A stretch of DNA of 64,000 nt. Origin: Blastocladiella emersonii ATCC 22665. Lineage: Eukaryota; Blastocladiomycota; Blastocladiomycetes; Blastocladiales; Blastocladiaceae. How positions within the stretch are numbered: the first letter of the stretch is position 1; each line of letters starts with the position of its first letter. Positions 37,003-47,167 of the stretch are shown here, piece after piece. Below the pieces are notes generated by a model. It did no database searches and had not been told where the DNA came from. It saw only the letters and a program-made list of their open reading frames with translations. The DNA is taken from positions 186,001 to 250,000 of the forward strand of contig JANHCV010000016.1 of the NCBI GenBank assembly GCA_025594325.1, in the 5' to 3' direction. The position numbers were made by a program, and so were the translations under genes.

Positions 37003-39027
37003 CTAGCCATGCGGAAGCACCAGTCCACACATATTCCTCGCGCGCTCCTGCCTCTCCCGCGCGGCCGCCATCTGCTGGTTGACGAGCGCCGTCTCGCGCG
37101 CATGGCGAAACGCGCAGATGGGCGAGAACTCGCACTCGGCGCACCGGCGGCCGGCCTCCTCGATATCCTCGACGCCGCGCGCGCGCCGCGTCCCGAACGC
37201 GACATCGAGCGTCGCCTGCAGCTGTGCCGCGACCGCGGCCTCGTCGACGTCGTACGCGAGGGTGCCGAGCCGCGTCACTTTGCGGGACCGCGACCCGCGC
37301 CGCCCCGCGTACACGTAGCTGATCTCGACGCGCGGCGAGATGCGGAGCGGCGGGCCGAAGATCAGCTGCAGCGCGACGTGCGTCCACCCGGCCACGTCGT
37401 ACAGCGACACGCCGGCGCCGGCGGCGCCGGGCGCGACGGCGTCGTCGAACCCGGGGCACAGCGCGGACATGGTGCGCGAGGCCGCGATGTAGTCGATGAC
37501 GGACCGCGACAGCGGGCGCGTCGCGGCGAACGGGCGGCCGCGCGCGAGCGCCGTCAGGACAGTCGGCGGGGACCACTCGCCCGCCAGCATCCCGCTTAGG
37601 AGCCGGCGGTACATGCCGAGCTGGGTCACGGCGAGCGCGGGGCCCGGCGCGTCGCGCGGCGGGAGCGAGGCCGTCGCGCGCGTCTTGTGGTCGACGAGGA
37701 CGAGTTCCACTTCCCCGGTATCGGGGTTGTCGCGGCGCTCGATCTCGTCAATGATGCCCACGACCCACACCTTCGTCCCCGTCGCCTCGTGCGTGACGAG
37801 CCCGCGGACGGGCATCTCGCGCGTGATCCCGTGCACGAGCAGCTCGCCGACCGAGAACAGGACGCGGAGGACGCGCAGGGCGAGGTCGTCCTCGAACGTC
37901 GACCGCTCCACGACCACGGGCTGGTGCAGCTCCAGCTCGATCTTGGCGTGCACCGCGGTGCCCGTCGCCATGGCCGCCTCGGCGCGCTCGTTGACGGCGC
38001 ACCCGAGGAGTTCCAGCGCGAGACGCGACCGCGTGTACGTCCGCGTGAACAGCCACTGGATCTCGCACCACTGCGCGCCCGTGATGTCGGTCACCTTGAG
38101 GTACGGCGTCGCGGGTTTGCGTGGCGGGCGCGGCGCGGAGGTGGTGTCGGGCAGGCTGCGCGATTTGGCGAGCCGGCGAGAGGAGGATTTGGGGCCGAAG
38201 ATGGGCAGCGGGGTGCGCAGGAGCGGGGTGACGCGCGCGGGTGCGCGGGTTGACGTTGCGGGTATCTCAGTGGCAGTCGGCATTTCGGCGGCAGTCGAAG
38301 TCTCGGTAGCGGGGTTCTCGGTGGCGGGGGACGCCTTGGTGGCGGGGACCTTGGCAACGGGCGAGTCGGGGATCGGTGGGTCCACGGGTGACTCCGGGAC
38401 CAGTAGCTCCGCGGTCGGCGCGGCGGTCGGCGACTCGATGGGCGACTCGGGCATGGGAACGTCGGTAGCAGCTAGCGGCGGTGTTGGTGGCGCTGGCGAG
38501 GAAGTCGCATTGGCGACAGGAGCTGTTGGTGCTGTCGAGAAACCGCTTTCGACTGGCGCTGCCGCTGGCGTCACGGCATCGACGGGCGGTGCGTTGACCA
38601 CATCCACGTCCATGGGCTCATCCTCACCGTCCTTCTGATCGGGCGGCGGGACCTGAGAGCCGACGGCCGGCTCAGCGAGCACAGGCAACGACTCGTGCGT
38701 CCGCGCCGGCGCTGATGCGAGCTGCTCGCTCCGCTTCTCCTCGAGATCCGCGACGTGCGCAGCGGCGAGCTCCCACCACGCCGACGTCGTATCGCTCGGC
38801 TCGCTGGAGGAGCGTACGGTGCGGAAGGTGGGGTGCTCGAGCGAGATCTGGGTCGCGGCGAGGGACCAGAAATCCTCTTCGTCGTCCGAGTCATCGCCGT
38901 CCGCGTCAACGGTAACGGCGGCGACGGGCTCGGTCAGCGTGGTTGATACATGTTGCGCGGCGAGTTGCCAAAAGTCGTCGTCGTCATCGTCGTCTTCATC
39001 GGGCGGGGGTACATGGTCAGGCTGCAT
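37003..39027 (-). CDS. EXO5: Exonuclease V (EXO5/DEM1 family) (674 aa)
   Basis: A single exon from ATG 39027. The first 280 residues are low-complexity and acidic, with a repeated DDxxFW-L motif (DDDFWQLAAQHV, EEDFWSLAATQI, SAWWELAAAHV). The nuclease core starts at about residue 307: YLKVTDITGAQWCEIQW, a GTAVHAKIELEL segment, VGIIDEIE and VELVLVDHKTR with the D and D-x-K residues of the PD-(D/E)XK fold. Four cysteines for an Fe-S cluster are visible: one in QWCE and three in RRCAECEFSPIC near the C-terminus. Yeast Exo5 acts in mitochondrial genome maintenance, and the human protein in nuclear repair. The Trp-rich acidic repeats look like protein-interaction motifs and are unusual for the family. 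Confidence 0.9.
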   Translation of the reverse strand: MQPDHVPPPDEDDDDDDDFWQLAAQHVSTTLTEPVAAVTVDADGDDSDDEEDFWSLAATQISLEHPTFRTVRSSSEPSDTTSAWWELAAAHVADLEEKRSEQLASAPARTHESLPVLAEPAVGSQVPPPDQKDGEDEPMDVDVVNAPPVDAVTPAAAPVESGFSTAPTAPVANATSSPAPPTPPLAATDVPMPESPIESPTAAPTAELLVPESPVDPPIPDSPVAKVPATKASPATENPATETSTAAEMPTATEIPATSTRAPARVTPLLRTPLPIFGPKSSSRRLAKSRSLPDTTSAPRPPRKPATPYLKVTDITGAQWCEIQWLFTRTYTRSRLALELLGCAVNERAEAAMATGTAVHAKIELELHQPVVVERSTFEDDLALRVLRVLFSVGELLVHGITREMPVRGLVTHEATGTKVWVVGIIDEIERRDNPDTGEVELVLVDHKTRATASLPPRDAPGPALAVTQLGMYRRLLSGMLAGEWSPPTVLTALARGRPFAATRPLSRSVIDYIAASRTMSALCPGFDDAVAPGAAGAGVSLYDVAGWTHVALQLIFGPPLRISPRVEISYVYAGRRGSRSRKVTRLGTLAYDVDEAAVAAQLQATLDVAFGTRRARGVEDIEEAGRRCAECEFSPICAFRHARETALVNQQMAAARERQERARNMCGLVLPHG

Positions 39028-39114
39028 GGTCGGGGAGAGCGGGGGTGACTCGAGCGCGGACAGTTTGGAAAGCTTTGTATTCTTCTCCCCTCACGTCTAC
39101 CACACAGCAGCGAA

Positions 39115-39869
39115 TCAGGGGTTGCGCAGCTTGGCGAGGCGGGCCGACAGCTCGTCCTGCTTGGGCGCGGCGTCGGCGACGGCGTTCGAGGCGCCAATGG
39201 CCGTGTCGGGGACGGACCCGAGCTCCATGTTGAGCTCGAGGCCGTGCTCGTCGGCGACCTGCATCATGAGCGAGTCGACCTCGGCCTGCGGCGTGGTGAG
39301 GGTGGTGGAGGTGCCCATGGCGCCCTCCATGTACTGGGTCTGGACGTCGAGGTCCTCGAACTGCTGCTCGAACTTGTCCATGACCATGGAGATCTGCTCG
39401 AGGTTCATGGCGGCCATGGCCTTGTCCATCTGCTTGACGACGCCGGCCATGTTGGCCGTGACCTGGCGCATAGTGACGGCGGTCTGGACGCGCGAGGCGA
39501 CGCCGTCGAGGCGAGACGCCAGGCGCAGCAGGTTCAGCGACTCGTTCTTCTTGCGGATCGCGTTGGCGGCGTAGATGCGCGCGCCCTCCATGTTGCCCTG
39601 CTGGATCGCCTTCTTCAGCTTGGCCTTCTCGGCCGTCTCCTCCTTGGCGCACTTGCGCGCGTTGCGCTGCAGCGACTTTGTCGTGAACTACGCGCACGAG
39701 GGGATGTGTGAGCTGTCGATCGTGGGTGTAGCGCGCAGTCATGATCGGACCTTGAGCTGGAAGAGGTGCTCTACACGATGAGAGCGGAGCGACACAGCCG
39801 TCAGCTTCCACACTGGCCGGCGGCCCAGCGGCGCGAGAGCACACACACACTTTCGAGGTTGCTGCTCAT
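39115..39869 (-). CDS. DID2: ESCRT-III related protein DID2/CHMP1 (203 aa)
   Basis: Three exons: 39869-39851 (19 nt), 39770-39751 (20 nt) and 39687-39115; introns are 80 and 63 nt. The spliced N-terminus reads MSSNLEKHLFQLKFTTKSLQ, the conserved start of CHMP1. RNARKCAKEE, then GARIYAANAIRKKNE and LRLASRLDGVASRV, are family hallmarks. The C-terminus ends DELSARLAKLRNP, a MIM1 motif that binds the MIT domain of Vps4. Did2 recruits Vps4 to disassemble ESCRT-III filaments on endosomes. The two tiny exons are needed to restore the conserved start, since the unspliced frame lacks it. It lies 87 bp upstream of EXO5 on the same strand and is divergent from the LRR gene at 40112. Confidence 0.93.
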
Positions 39870-40111
39870 GGCGGTGCTTGATACGTTGCAGCGAGTGGTT
39901 CCGTGGCCGAGATGCGTCGTATTCGTCGTATTCGAGAGGGGGGCGTGGTGGCGTAGTCGCCGTGAGCAACGCGTCGCTCGCGAACCGCCAAGGTCGGCAG
40001 TCACGCGATGCTCGCAGCGACCAGCGAAGGCGGTCGAGTCAGCTCGCCCGATCGGCCCTCCCCTCCCGCACGGCGAATGAACCCCCAATAAAGCGAGCGC
40101 GCCCCCTCCTT

Positions 40112-41632
40112 ATGACTCGCCGCAACCGACGCGCGCTCGACCGACCCACGCACCACCGCGCCCGCGCCGCCGACCGCTCGCTCTCGCCGCCCTCCGCCGG
40201 TTCCGCATCATCACCCGCATCGCACGCCGCCGCAGCCCAGCGCAAGGCCGGCTCGCTGCACCTCCGCCACCGCATCGGCGCCCAGTACCGCAGCGTTTCC
40301 GCGTCGTCGCTGTGCGCGAGCCAGGAGAACCAGCTCCGCTCCGACTCCGCGTACGCCCTGCCCGTCGACGACGTTGACCTCGACGAGGGCTCCGCCGCTT
40401 CTTCTCCTACGGCTGCCGCTGCCACCATGAATCAAGTCCTTCCACCGCACGCTCCGCTGGCATCACCACCGCACGCGCCGATGTCGGCCGCGAACCAAAT
40501 CCCGCTGATCCCCGTGGTCGCGGCCGACGGTCCCTCGCGCGCCGCCGCGCTTCGCTCGACGTTCGCCCTCTTGCGACCCAACGCGCCGCGGCCACGGATC
40601 CACGGGGCGCATGCGCCGGCGCAGCGTCACCCGCCGGCCATCTCAGCAGCGCGGCGCGCCATGGCGCCGTCCAACGTGCCAGACGTGCTGCCCGCGTCGC
40701 CGGTGCACGCGTACACGATGATCCTCGAGGTGCAGGAGGAGCGGCAGCGCGAGCAGTGGGCGCGCGCGCACCTGCAGCCGGCGACGGCGGGGCCCGCAGT
40801 CCCGAAAGGGTGGCGGCAGGGCGTGCAGCTGCGCCCGCCGCTCTACGACCTCAAGAGCGGGCAGGTCCCCTCGCTCGTCCAGGTCGCCCTATGCCACTAC
40901 CTGCGCTGGCTGCAGCGCGTTGGGCCCGCGGCGCCTGCGGCGCTCCCGCTCGCCAGCATGCCGCCGGGCGTCCGCCAGCTCGTCCTGTACCACCTCTCGT
41001 ACTACGTGACGCCGACCGACGCGACGTTGCATCTCTGGCGCGATTGCGGCGTCCAGTTCCTCAACCTCAGCAACGGGCGGTTCTCGGCGCCCGCGCTCGC
41101 TGCGCTGCTCGACGATCCCGCGACGCCTGCGGCTGCTGCGCCCGAGGACGACGCGGTGCCCGACGCGTGGGACGAGCTCGCGGGCTCGGACGGCGACGAC
41201 AACGACCCGCCCGACAAGCCGTCGCCCTCGCGGCCCGAGGCGGGCGGCAGCGGCGGGTGGGCGCTCGAGTCGCTCGACCTGTCCTTCTGCTCGCTCCCGC
41301 AGGCCGCGGTGGTGCAGACGCTGACATCCTCGCGGCGCGCGGCGCAGCTGACGCACCTCAACCTGTCGGGCGTGCACTTCACGGTCAGCGACGCCGGGTG
41401 GGCGCTGGCGCGGCTCGCCGACCACCTGCTGCACCTCGCGGTGCTCGAGGTCCACTACTGCCCGTGGCTCACGCCCGCGGCCGTCGCCGCCGTCGACTGG
41501 ACCACCAAGTGGCGCAACCTGCGCGTCCTCGGCGCGCACAAGTCGGCCGTCGCCGCCGACGACGTGGCCGCGATCCGCGCGTACCTCGCGGCGGTGCGGC
41601 CCGAGATCTGCGTCGTGACGGACGCGCCGTGA
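40112..41632 (+). CDS. Leucine-rich-repeat protein (506 aa)
   Basis: A single exon from ATG 40112 (MTRRNRRALDRP) to TGA 41630-41632. The first 230 residues are Ala/Pro/Ser-rich and variable. The C-terminal half has LRR units of the F-box/AMN1 style: CGVQFLNLSNGRFS, LESLDLSFCSLPQAAV, LTHLNLSGVHFTVSDAGWAL and VLEVHYCPWLTPAAV. No F-box is recognisable, so a substrate-receptor role is only a suggestion. An in-frame ATG at 40427 is an alternative start. The gene shares a 242-bp divergent promoter with DID2. Confidence 0.7.
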   Translation: MTRRNRRALDRPTHHRARAADRSLSPPSAGSASSPASHAAAAQRKAGSLHLRHRIGAQYRSVSASSLCASQENQLRSDSAYALPVDDVDLDEGSAASSPTAAAATMNQVLPPHAPLASPPHAPMSAANQIPLIPVVAADGPSRAAALRSTFALLRPNAPRPRIHGAHAPAQRHPPAISAARRAMAPSNVPDVLPASPVHAYTMILEVQEERQREQWARAHLQPATAGPAVPKGWRQGVQLRPPLYDLKSGQVPSLVQVALCHYLRWLQRVGPAAPAALPLASMPPGVRQLVLYHLSYYVTPTDATLHLWRDCGVQFLNLSNGRFSAPALAALLDDPATPAAAAPEDDAVPDAWDELAGSDGDDNDPPDKPSPSRPEAGGSGGWALESLDLSFCSLPQAAVVQTLTSSRRAAQLTHLNLSGVHFTVSDAGWALARLADHLLHLAVLEVHYCPWLTPAAVAAVDWTTKWRNLRVLGAHKSAVAADDVAAIRAYLAAVRPEICVVTDAP

Positions 41633-42052
41633 AGCGGAGGAGGGTGTGGTGTGTCAGGATTCTTCTATATACACGAGTGCCGGGTGCCCGACTTGGGGCT
41701 CGCGCGTTTTGGAGTCTTCGCCAGGGTGGCGCGGCTACGCTTGCCGTGCAACGTGTGCTGCCGAGCGTGCTGCATGATCTTGGGCGTCCTCGTTAGAGTG
41801 CTGAGCAGCGCTGTCGACCGGGCGGCCGGCGACCGTCAAAAAGCGACGCGCCGCCCGTTCTCGCTCTCGCTCCCTTCTCCCCGCCGCTCGCTCCCGCGGC
41901 GTTGCATGTAATCGAGTGAGCGCACACCCGCACCGTTGCATACGACACGAACCACCGCACCGCCTCCAGCTCCTGTCGCCCGATCGCGCACACACACGGC
42001 CACCTTCCCCTGCGCCACAGCGCGCTCTCTTCATACACACCCGACCGACACC
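41633..42052. other. Intergenic, tricalbin promoter
   Basis: 420 bp between two rightward genes. TATATACACGAG just after 41660 could serve the upstream gene's 3' end. No gene. Confidence 0.4.
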
Positions 42053-45000
42053 ATGGACTCGGCGCTAGACGCTTCGGCGCGCTCGACGCTGCTGCCGGCG
42101 TCGTCGGGCCCGGCGTCGCTCGCGCCCTCGGCCCCGCCGTCCGCCGACACGAGTGTCGCGGGCAGCGCCGCCAACACGGTCCCGCGTAACGCCAACGTCA
42201 CGCTGTCGTCGTCCTCGTTCCTCGAGTCGGATGTCGCCGCCTCGGTCGCGTCGCTGCCGCCGCACCCGGCCGCTGCTCAACAACCGCCACCGACCACTAC
42301 CGCCGTCGCGGGCGTGACCGAGCTCCCCGGCACCTACTTCTTCGACCCGCAGCCGTCGACGCGCGACCTTCCGCTCGTGGTGGGCGCCGAGGCGACGGCC
42401 GCGACATCGGTGCCCGCGCCCGTGCTCGCGCTGGGCCTGTTCAACCCGAGCGAGATCGAGGCGCTGCGCGGGTCCGGCCTGCTGTTCGCGGTGGCCGGCG
42501 GCGTGTGGCTCGTCAACCTGCTCGGCGCGGGGCTCTCGGGCACGCTGCTGGTCGCGCTCGGCGGCGTCCACTACTACAACATGTCGCGCGGCAAGCTCGC
42601 CAACAAGGTGCGGCTCGAGGCCGAGTTCAACGCGTCGCGCCGCCGGCTCCAGCTCGGCGCCGAGGAGGCCGACTGGTTCAACACCATCCTCGCCAAGTTC
42701 TGGCTCGCCTACGAGCCCACGCTGTCGGCGACGATCCAGGCTTCGCTCGGTACGCTTTCTGCCGCTCCGATCTTTGTGATAACGCGTACTCACTTCTCAA
42801 ACCCGACAACAGAGCCGATCCTCGAGTGGGTGTGCCCGACCTTCATCGACTCGATGAAGTTCTCGCACTTCACGCTCGGCACCTTCCCGCCGCAGCTGCG
42901 CAACATCATCTCGGCGCGCCACCAGCCCGACGATATCATCGACTTCCAGTTCGACCTGTCGCTCGGCTCGTTTGGCCCGCGTGGCCCGACCGCCCGCAAG
43001 GCCTCGGGCAGCCGCGGCACGTCGCAGGAGGACCTGACGGGCTCCTCGGCCAGCCTCGCCGGCGGCGCCACGGCTTCGACCGGTGCGCCCGGCGGCGACG
43101 ACGGCACGGGCGACGACACGCCGGCGGACGCAACCAACTCGCGGATCGACCTGGTGGTCCGCATCAAGGGCATCTCGCTGACGGTGCGGGCCGAGAACAT
43201 CACGGTCGAGGGCCGGATGCGCGTGCGCATGAAGCTCATGACGGCGTTCCCGCACGTCAAGGTGCTGGAGCTGTGGTTCCTCGAGGCGCCGCGCATCGGG
43301 TTCGAGCTGCGCCCGCTCGGGTCGTTTGACGTGAACGCGCTCGGGTCGATCCGCAAGTGGCTCGACGACACCATCGCCTGGGCCATCAACACCAACCTCG
43401 TGTACCCGGTCCCGCTCGTCTTGCCGTTCGACGACTGGTTCAACAACCCGATGCTCGAGGCCGACAAGTCCATCGGCGTCCTCGTCGTCCACGTCCGCTT
43501 TGCCAAGGGGCTCAAGAACGCGGACCTCATTGGCAAGTCGGACCCCTTCGCCCGCATCGTCGTCGGGTCCAACGTCGTCGGCAAGACCAACGTCATCAAC
43601 AACAACCTCAACCCGACGTGGGACGAGATCAAGTACGTGCCGATCGGCGACCTCAAGGACGCCGGCCTCCGCCTCGAGGTGTTCGACTACGACAAGTCGG
43701 CCAAGAACAAGATGCTCGGGTTCGTCGAGATCGACCTCGCGTCGATTGACCAGGCCAAGGGCGGCAAGCTGCCCGTCTCCACCTTCAACCTTACCGACAA
43801 CGAGCGCCGCGCCGGGTGCGGGTCCATCACCGCCGACATCAGCTTCTACCCGGTCGTCATCCCGACGGACCCCGCCGTCGCTGCTGCTGCTGCCTCCGCT
43901 GCGCCTGCCGCCGACGGCTCGACGACCGCTGCGCCGGCCCCTGTCGCCCCCGTCGTCCCCGCGCCCGAGTGCACGTCGGGCCTGCTCAAGGTGACGGTGC
44001 ACGCGGCCAAGAACCTCGAGGGCGGGTCGAAGCTGCGCAGTCCGCAGACCTTTGTGGCGTTCAACGGCGAGGAGGTGTTCAAGTCGCGCATCAAGAAGCA
44101 CAGCAACAACCCGCTGTGGGAGGAGTCGTTCGAGGTGTTCGTGCCCGACTTCCGCACCGCCAAGCTGCACTTCAAGGTCAAGGACGACGCGCCCATCGTC
44201 AAGCTGGGCGCCAGTGACTCGTCGCTCGGCCAGGTCACGGTCTCGGTCGCGTCGGCGCTGAAAAAGGACTTCAAGGACGACTGGTACACGCTCGCCGACG
44301 GCAACTCGCGCGACGCCAAGCTGCGCATGACCATGAAGTGGCGCCCGGTCCCGCTCAAGAACGACAGCGCGCACGCGTCGATCGGCGCGCTCCGCGTCCG
44401 CGTCCTCGGGTGCTCGGACCTCAAGTCGTCGGTCGTCATGACGTCCTCGGTCAACCCGTACGTCCGCCTGCTCACCAGCTCCAAGGTGCGCGCGCAGACG
44501 CGCCGGCTCACCGATACCGCCAACCCCGAGTTCCACGAGACCCTGTTCGCGCTCGTCCGCGACGTCGCCGAGCCCGTCGTCCTGCAGGTCTGGGACTACT
44601 CGCGCACCCGCAAGGACGCGCTGATCGGGACCGCGACGCTCGACGTGAGCAAGTACGTGACGGTGAACCCCGCGACGGGCGCCGTCGAGCCCCGCGGGTC
44701 CGAGCCCGACGACCTCCGCCTGTTCCACCTCGACCACCCGAACAAGACGCGCGGCCGCATGTCGGTCGAGGTGTCGTTCCACCCCAAGGAGACGGTGGCG
44801 GCTGCGCCCGCGGGCGCCGTGGCGACCGCGCCCGATCTCGCGGCGACGTCGCCGCGCACGTGCGGCGTGCTCAAGGTCAACATCCACCAGCTCAAGGACC
44901 TGCCGCGCAAGGGCAACTCGTTCGTCGAGGTGTTTGCCGACGACCCGCAGCTGTGCATGTTCCGCACGGTCACCCGCAAGAAGACGGCCGACCCGATCTT

Positions 45001-47125
45001 CGAGCAGTCGTGCGAGGTCTTTGTGCGCAACGTGTACGCGACGCTGCTCAAGCTCAACGTGCGCGAGGACGCGACCGCGGGGAACACGGGGCCGGGCGAC
45101 GGCGTGGCCGCGGGCGCCGTCAACGCCGCGAAATCGCTCACGTCTACGGCCGCCGCCGGGCTCGTGTCCGCGGTCTCGGCCGGGTCCAACTCGGGCAACG
45201 CGTCGGCGGCGACGGGCAAGTCGCACCCGCTCGTCGGGTTCCTCGAGACGCTGGTGGCCGAGCCGTTCGGGGATGAGCGGTGGTACGAGCTGAGCAGCGG
45301 CGGCCGCGCCAAGCTGTCGTTCGAGTTCACGCCGGTCCACTGCACCATCGACGCGTCCGAGTCGCACGGCAACGTCGGGATGCTGCACCTCGAGGTGGTG
45401 GGCGCGCGCGGGCTGCCGAGCACCGACCGGCTCGGGCGGTCCGACCCGTTCGCGATCGTCATGCTCAACGACGAGCGGTGGCACCGCACCGGCGTCCAGA
45501 AGAAGACGCTCAACCCGGTGTGGAAGGAGCGCGTCAAGATCCCCATCGTCAACCGCAACCGGTCCGCGCTCAAGGTTGAAATATTTGATTGGGACAGGGT
45601 CGGCGAGAACGAGCGCATCGGCGGCGCCGAGGTCAATCTCGGCGAAATCGCCCTCGACACGCAGCAGACGGTCGAGGTCCCGCTCATCGACGCGCCCGGG
45701 TTCGTCGTCCTCAGCTACCGCTTCGAGCCGCAGCGCATGGACAAGGTCCCCTCGCGCGCCATGACCCTCACCCGCGCCACGCTCGACCGGTTCGACCCGC
45801 GCCGCGTCCTCGGCAACGCCAAGTTCTCCTCGTCGTTCCGCCAGTCGGGCGACCCGACCGCCACGGGCAGCAGCGTCTCGGCCATCAACACGCTCGCGTC
45901 GTCGTCGTCGGCCAACAACTCGCGGTCCGGGCTCCTCGCCGGCGACGAGGCCGGGTCGCCGACCGACCCGTCGTCCTCCGTGGCGGCCGCGCACATGAGC
46001 GGCCCGCTCGACGACGGCGCCGGCGGGATCGACGGCAGCCTGCCCGGCAGCGGCGCCGGGTCGGCCGAGAACCTGTCGCGGTCGGCGTCGACGGATTTCG
46101 GGTCCAACAGCTCGCTCAACACGTTCGTCGACGAGCACACCGAGAAGGTGAGCGAGCGCGGCGCCGTGACGGTCACGGTGATCGAGGCGCAGGACCTCCC
46201 CGCCGTCGACCGCGACGGCATGTCGGACCCGTACGTCAAGATCCGGCTGACGCCGACGGGCGCGGCGGCCTCGGTGACCTCGCGCACCGTGATCAAGTTC
46301 GAGACGCGCACCGTGTCCAACGAGCTCAACCCGGTGTGGGAGCAGACGTTCACGTCCGCCCTCCCAAAACACGTGCTGGGGACCGACGTGTTCACGGCGC
46401 GCGTCGCCGTGTGGGACCGCAACCGGGCCTCGTCCGACACGCTGATCGGGACCTTCGAGTTCAACGTGTGGGACCTCGTCCACGAGCGCGTCCACAAGCG
46501 CCGCGTCGTGCACGACCCGCGCGGGCTCGGCTGGGCGTACATCCAGCAGGACCTCTGGCTCACGCTCGCCCTCGACCCCGCGGCTGTCGCCCTCGCGGAT
46601 AAGGTCAAGCGCAGCCAGTCCAAGCTCAACGGGCCGTCCGAGGATGATGGCAGTGAGATGGCGCGGCCCGCGCGCATCCGGATCCTCGTCGCCGTCCTGG
46701 TCCCGTCCAAGGCGCTCGACCGCCTCACCGGTGTCGCGCCGCGCCCGCTGCCCCCCGGCATGGCCAGCGCCACGCCCGACGACGAGTACTGGCGCGACCA
46801 GGTGCTGTTCCCGACGTCGCTGCTCGGGCACGGGCACGAGATTGGCGGGTCGCCGCCGGCCACGGCCGAGTACCGCCCGAACGGCACCATGGGCGAGTAC
46901 CTGACGGCGGCGAACGCGGGCGGCGCCGGCGGGCGGCACCGCGACGCGAGCAACGACGCGGCGAGTATCATCTCGTCCAAGTCGTCGTCGAACAAGCTCA
47001 CCTCTGGGTTCAAGCGCGTGTTCGGGCGCGGCTCCAAGGACGGCAAGCACGGTGGGTCGTCGTCGGCGCACTCGTCGAGCGAGGGCGGGCTGCACGGCAG
47101 TTCGTCGTTTATGCCGGATCATTAA
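42053..47125 (+). CDS. Tricalbin / extended synaptotagmin-like protein with SMP and six C2-like domains (1669 aa)
   Basis: Exon 1 is 42053-42749, the intron is 42750-42812 (63 nt, GTACGC donor) and exon 2 is 42813-47125. The intron has no stop and a length divisible by three; splicing is preferred because it restores SATIQASLEPILEWVCPTFI across the SMP domain. Residues about 136-170 form a hydrophobic hairpin. The SMP lipid-transfer domain spans about 203-450 (ADWFNTILAKFWLAYEPTLS). C2-like domains start near 453, 620, 755, 917, 1085 and 1348; the first, fifth and sixth keep SDPF/SDPY calcium-loop motifs. Tricalbins tether ER to plasma membrane. Yeast Tcb proteins have fewer C2 domains, so this is a long version. 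It is convergent with the next gene, 42 bp apart. Confidence 0.93.
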   Translation: MDSALDASARSTLLPASSGPASLAPSAPPSADTSVAGSAANTVPRNANVTLSSSSFLESDVAASVASLPPHPAAAQQPPPTTTAVAGVTELPGTYFFDPQPSTRDLPLVVGAEATAATSVPAPVLALGLFNPSEIEALRGSGLLFAVAGGVWLVNLLGAGLSGTLLVALGGVHYYNMSRGKLANKVRLEAEFNASRRRLQLGAEEADWFNTILAKFWLAYEPTLSATIQASLGTLSAAPIFVITRTHFSNPTTEPILEWVCPTFIDSMKFSHFTLGTFPPQLRNIISARHQPDDIIDFQFDLSLGSFGPRGPTARKASGSRGTSQEDLTGSSASLAGGATASTGAPGGDDGTGDDTPADATNSRIDLVVRIKGISLTVRAENITVEGRMRVRMKLMTAFPHVKVLELWFLEAPRIGFELRPLGSFDVNALGSIRKWLDDTIAWAINTNLVYPVPLVLPFDDWFNNPMLEADKSIGVLVVHVRFAKGLKNADLIGKSDPFARIVVGSNVVGKTNVINNNLNPTWDEIKYVPIGDLKDAGLRLEVFDYDKSAKNKMLGFVEIDLASIDQAKGGKLPVSTFNLTDNERRAGCGSITADISFYPVVIPTDPAVAAAAASAAPAADGSTTAAPAPVAPVVPAPECTSGLLKVTVHAAKNLEGGSKLRSPQTFVAFNGEEVFKSRIKKHSNNPLWEESFEVFVPDFRTAKLHFKVKDDAPIVKLGASDSSLGQVTVSVASALKKDFKDDWYTLADGNSRDAKLRMTMKWRPVPLKNDSAHASIGALRVRVLGCSDLKSSVVMTSSVNPYVRLLTSSKVRAQTRRLTDTANPEFHETLFALVRDVAEPVVLQVWDYSRTRKDALIGTATLDVSKYVTVNPATGAVEPRGSEPDDLRLFHLDHPNKTRGRMSVEVSFHPKETVAAAPAGAVATAPDLAATSPRTCGVLKVNIHQLKDLPRKGNSFVEVFADDPQLCMFRTVTRKKTADPIFEQSCEVFVRNVYATLLKLNVREDATAGNTGPGDGVAAGAVNAAKSLTSTAAAGLVSAVSAGSNSGNASAATGKSHPLVGFLETLVAEPFGDERWYELSSGGRAKLSFEFTPVHCTIDASESHGNVGMLHLEVVGARGLPSTDRLGRSDPFAIVMLNDERWHRTGVQKKTLNPVWKERVKIPIVNRNRSALKVEIFDWDRVGENERIGGAEVNLGEIALDTQQTVEVPLIDAPGFVVLSYRFEPQRMDKVPSRAMTLTRATLDRFDPRRVLGNAKFSSSFRQSGDPTATGSSVSAINTLASSSSANNSRSGLLAGDEAGSPTDPSSSVAAAHMSGPLDDGAGGIDGSLPGSGAGSAENLSRSASTDFGSNSSLNTFVDEHTEKVSERGAVTVTVIEAQDLPAVDRDGMSDPYVKIRLTPTGAAASVTSRTVIKFETRTVSNELNPVWEQTFTSALPKHVLGTDVFTARVAVWDRNRASSDTLIGTFEFNVWDLVHERVHKRRVVHDPRGLGWAYIQQDLWLTLALDPAAVALADKVKRSQSKLNGPSEDDGSEMARPARIRILVAVLVPSKALDRLTGVAPRPLPPGMASATPDDEYWRDQVLFPTSLLGHGHEIGGSPPATAEYRPNGTMGEYLTAANAGGAGGRHRDASNDAASIISSKSSSNKLTSGFKRVFGRGSKDGKHGGSSSAHSSSEGGLHGSSSFMPDH

Positions 47126-47167
47126 TCAACTACTACAGCAGTATACATTTCATTTTGGCCTTCATCC

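Noticed and set aside
42797-47122. Very long antisense open frame (over 1400 codons) opposite the tricalbin gene
   Set aside because: A shadow of high-GC codon bias; Arg/Val/Asp-rich without domains, while the plus strand has clear SMP and C2 domains. The same applies to long antisense frames over EXO5, DRS1, the LRR gene and the subtilase.
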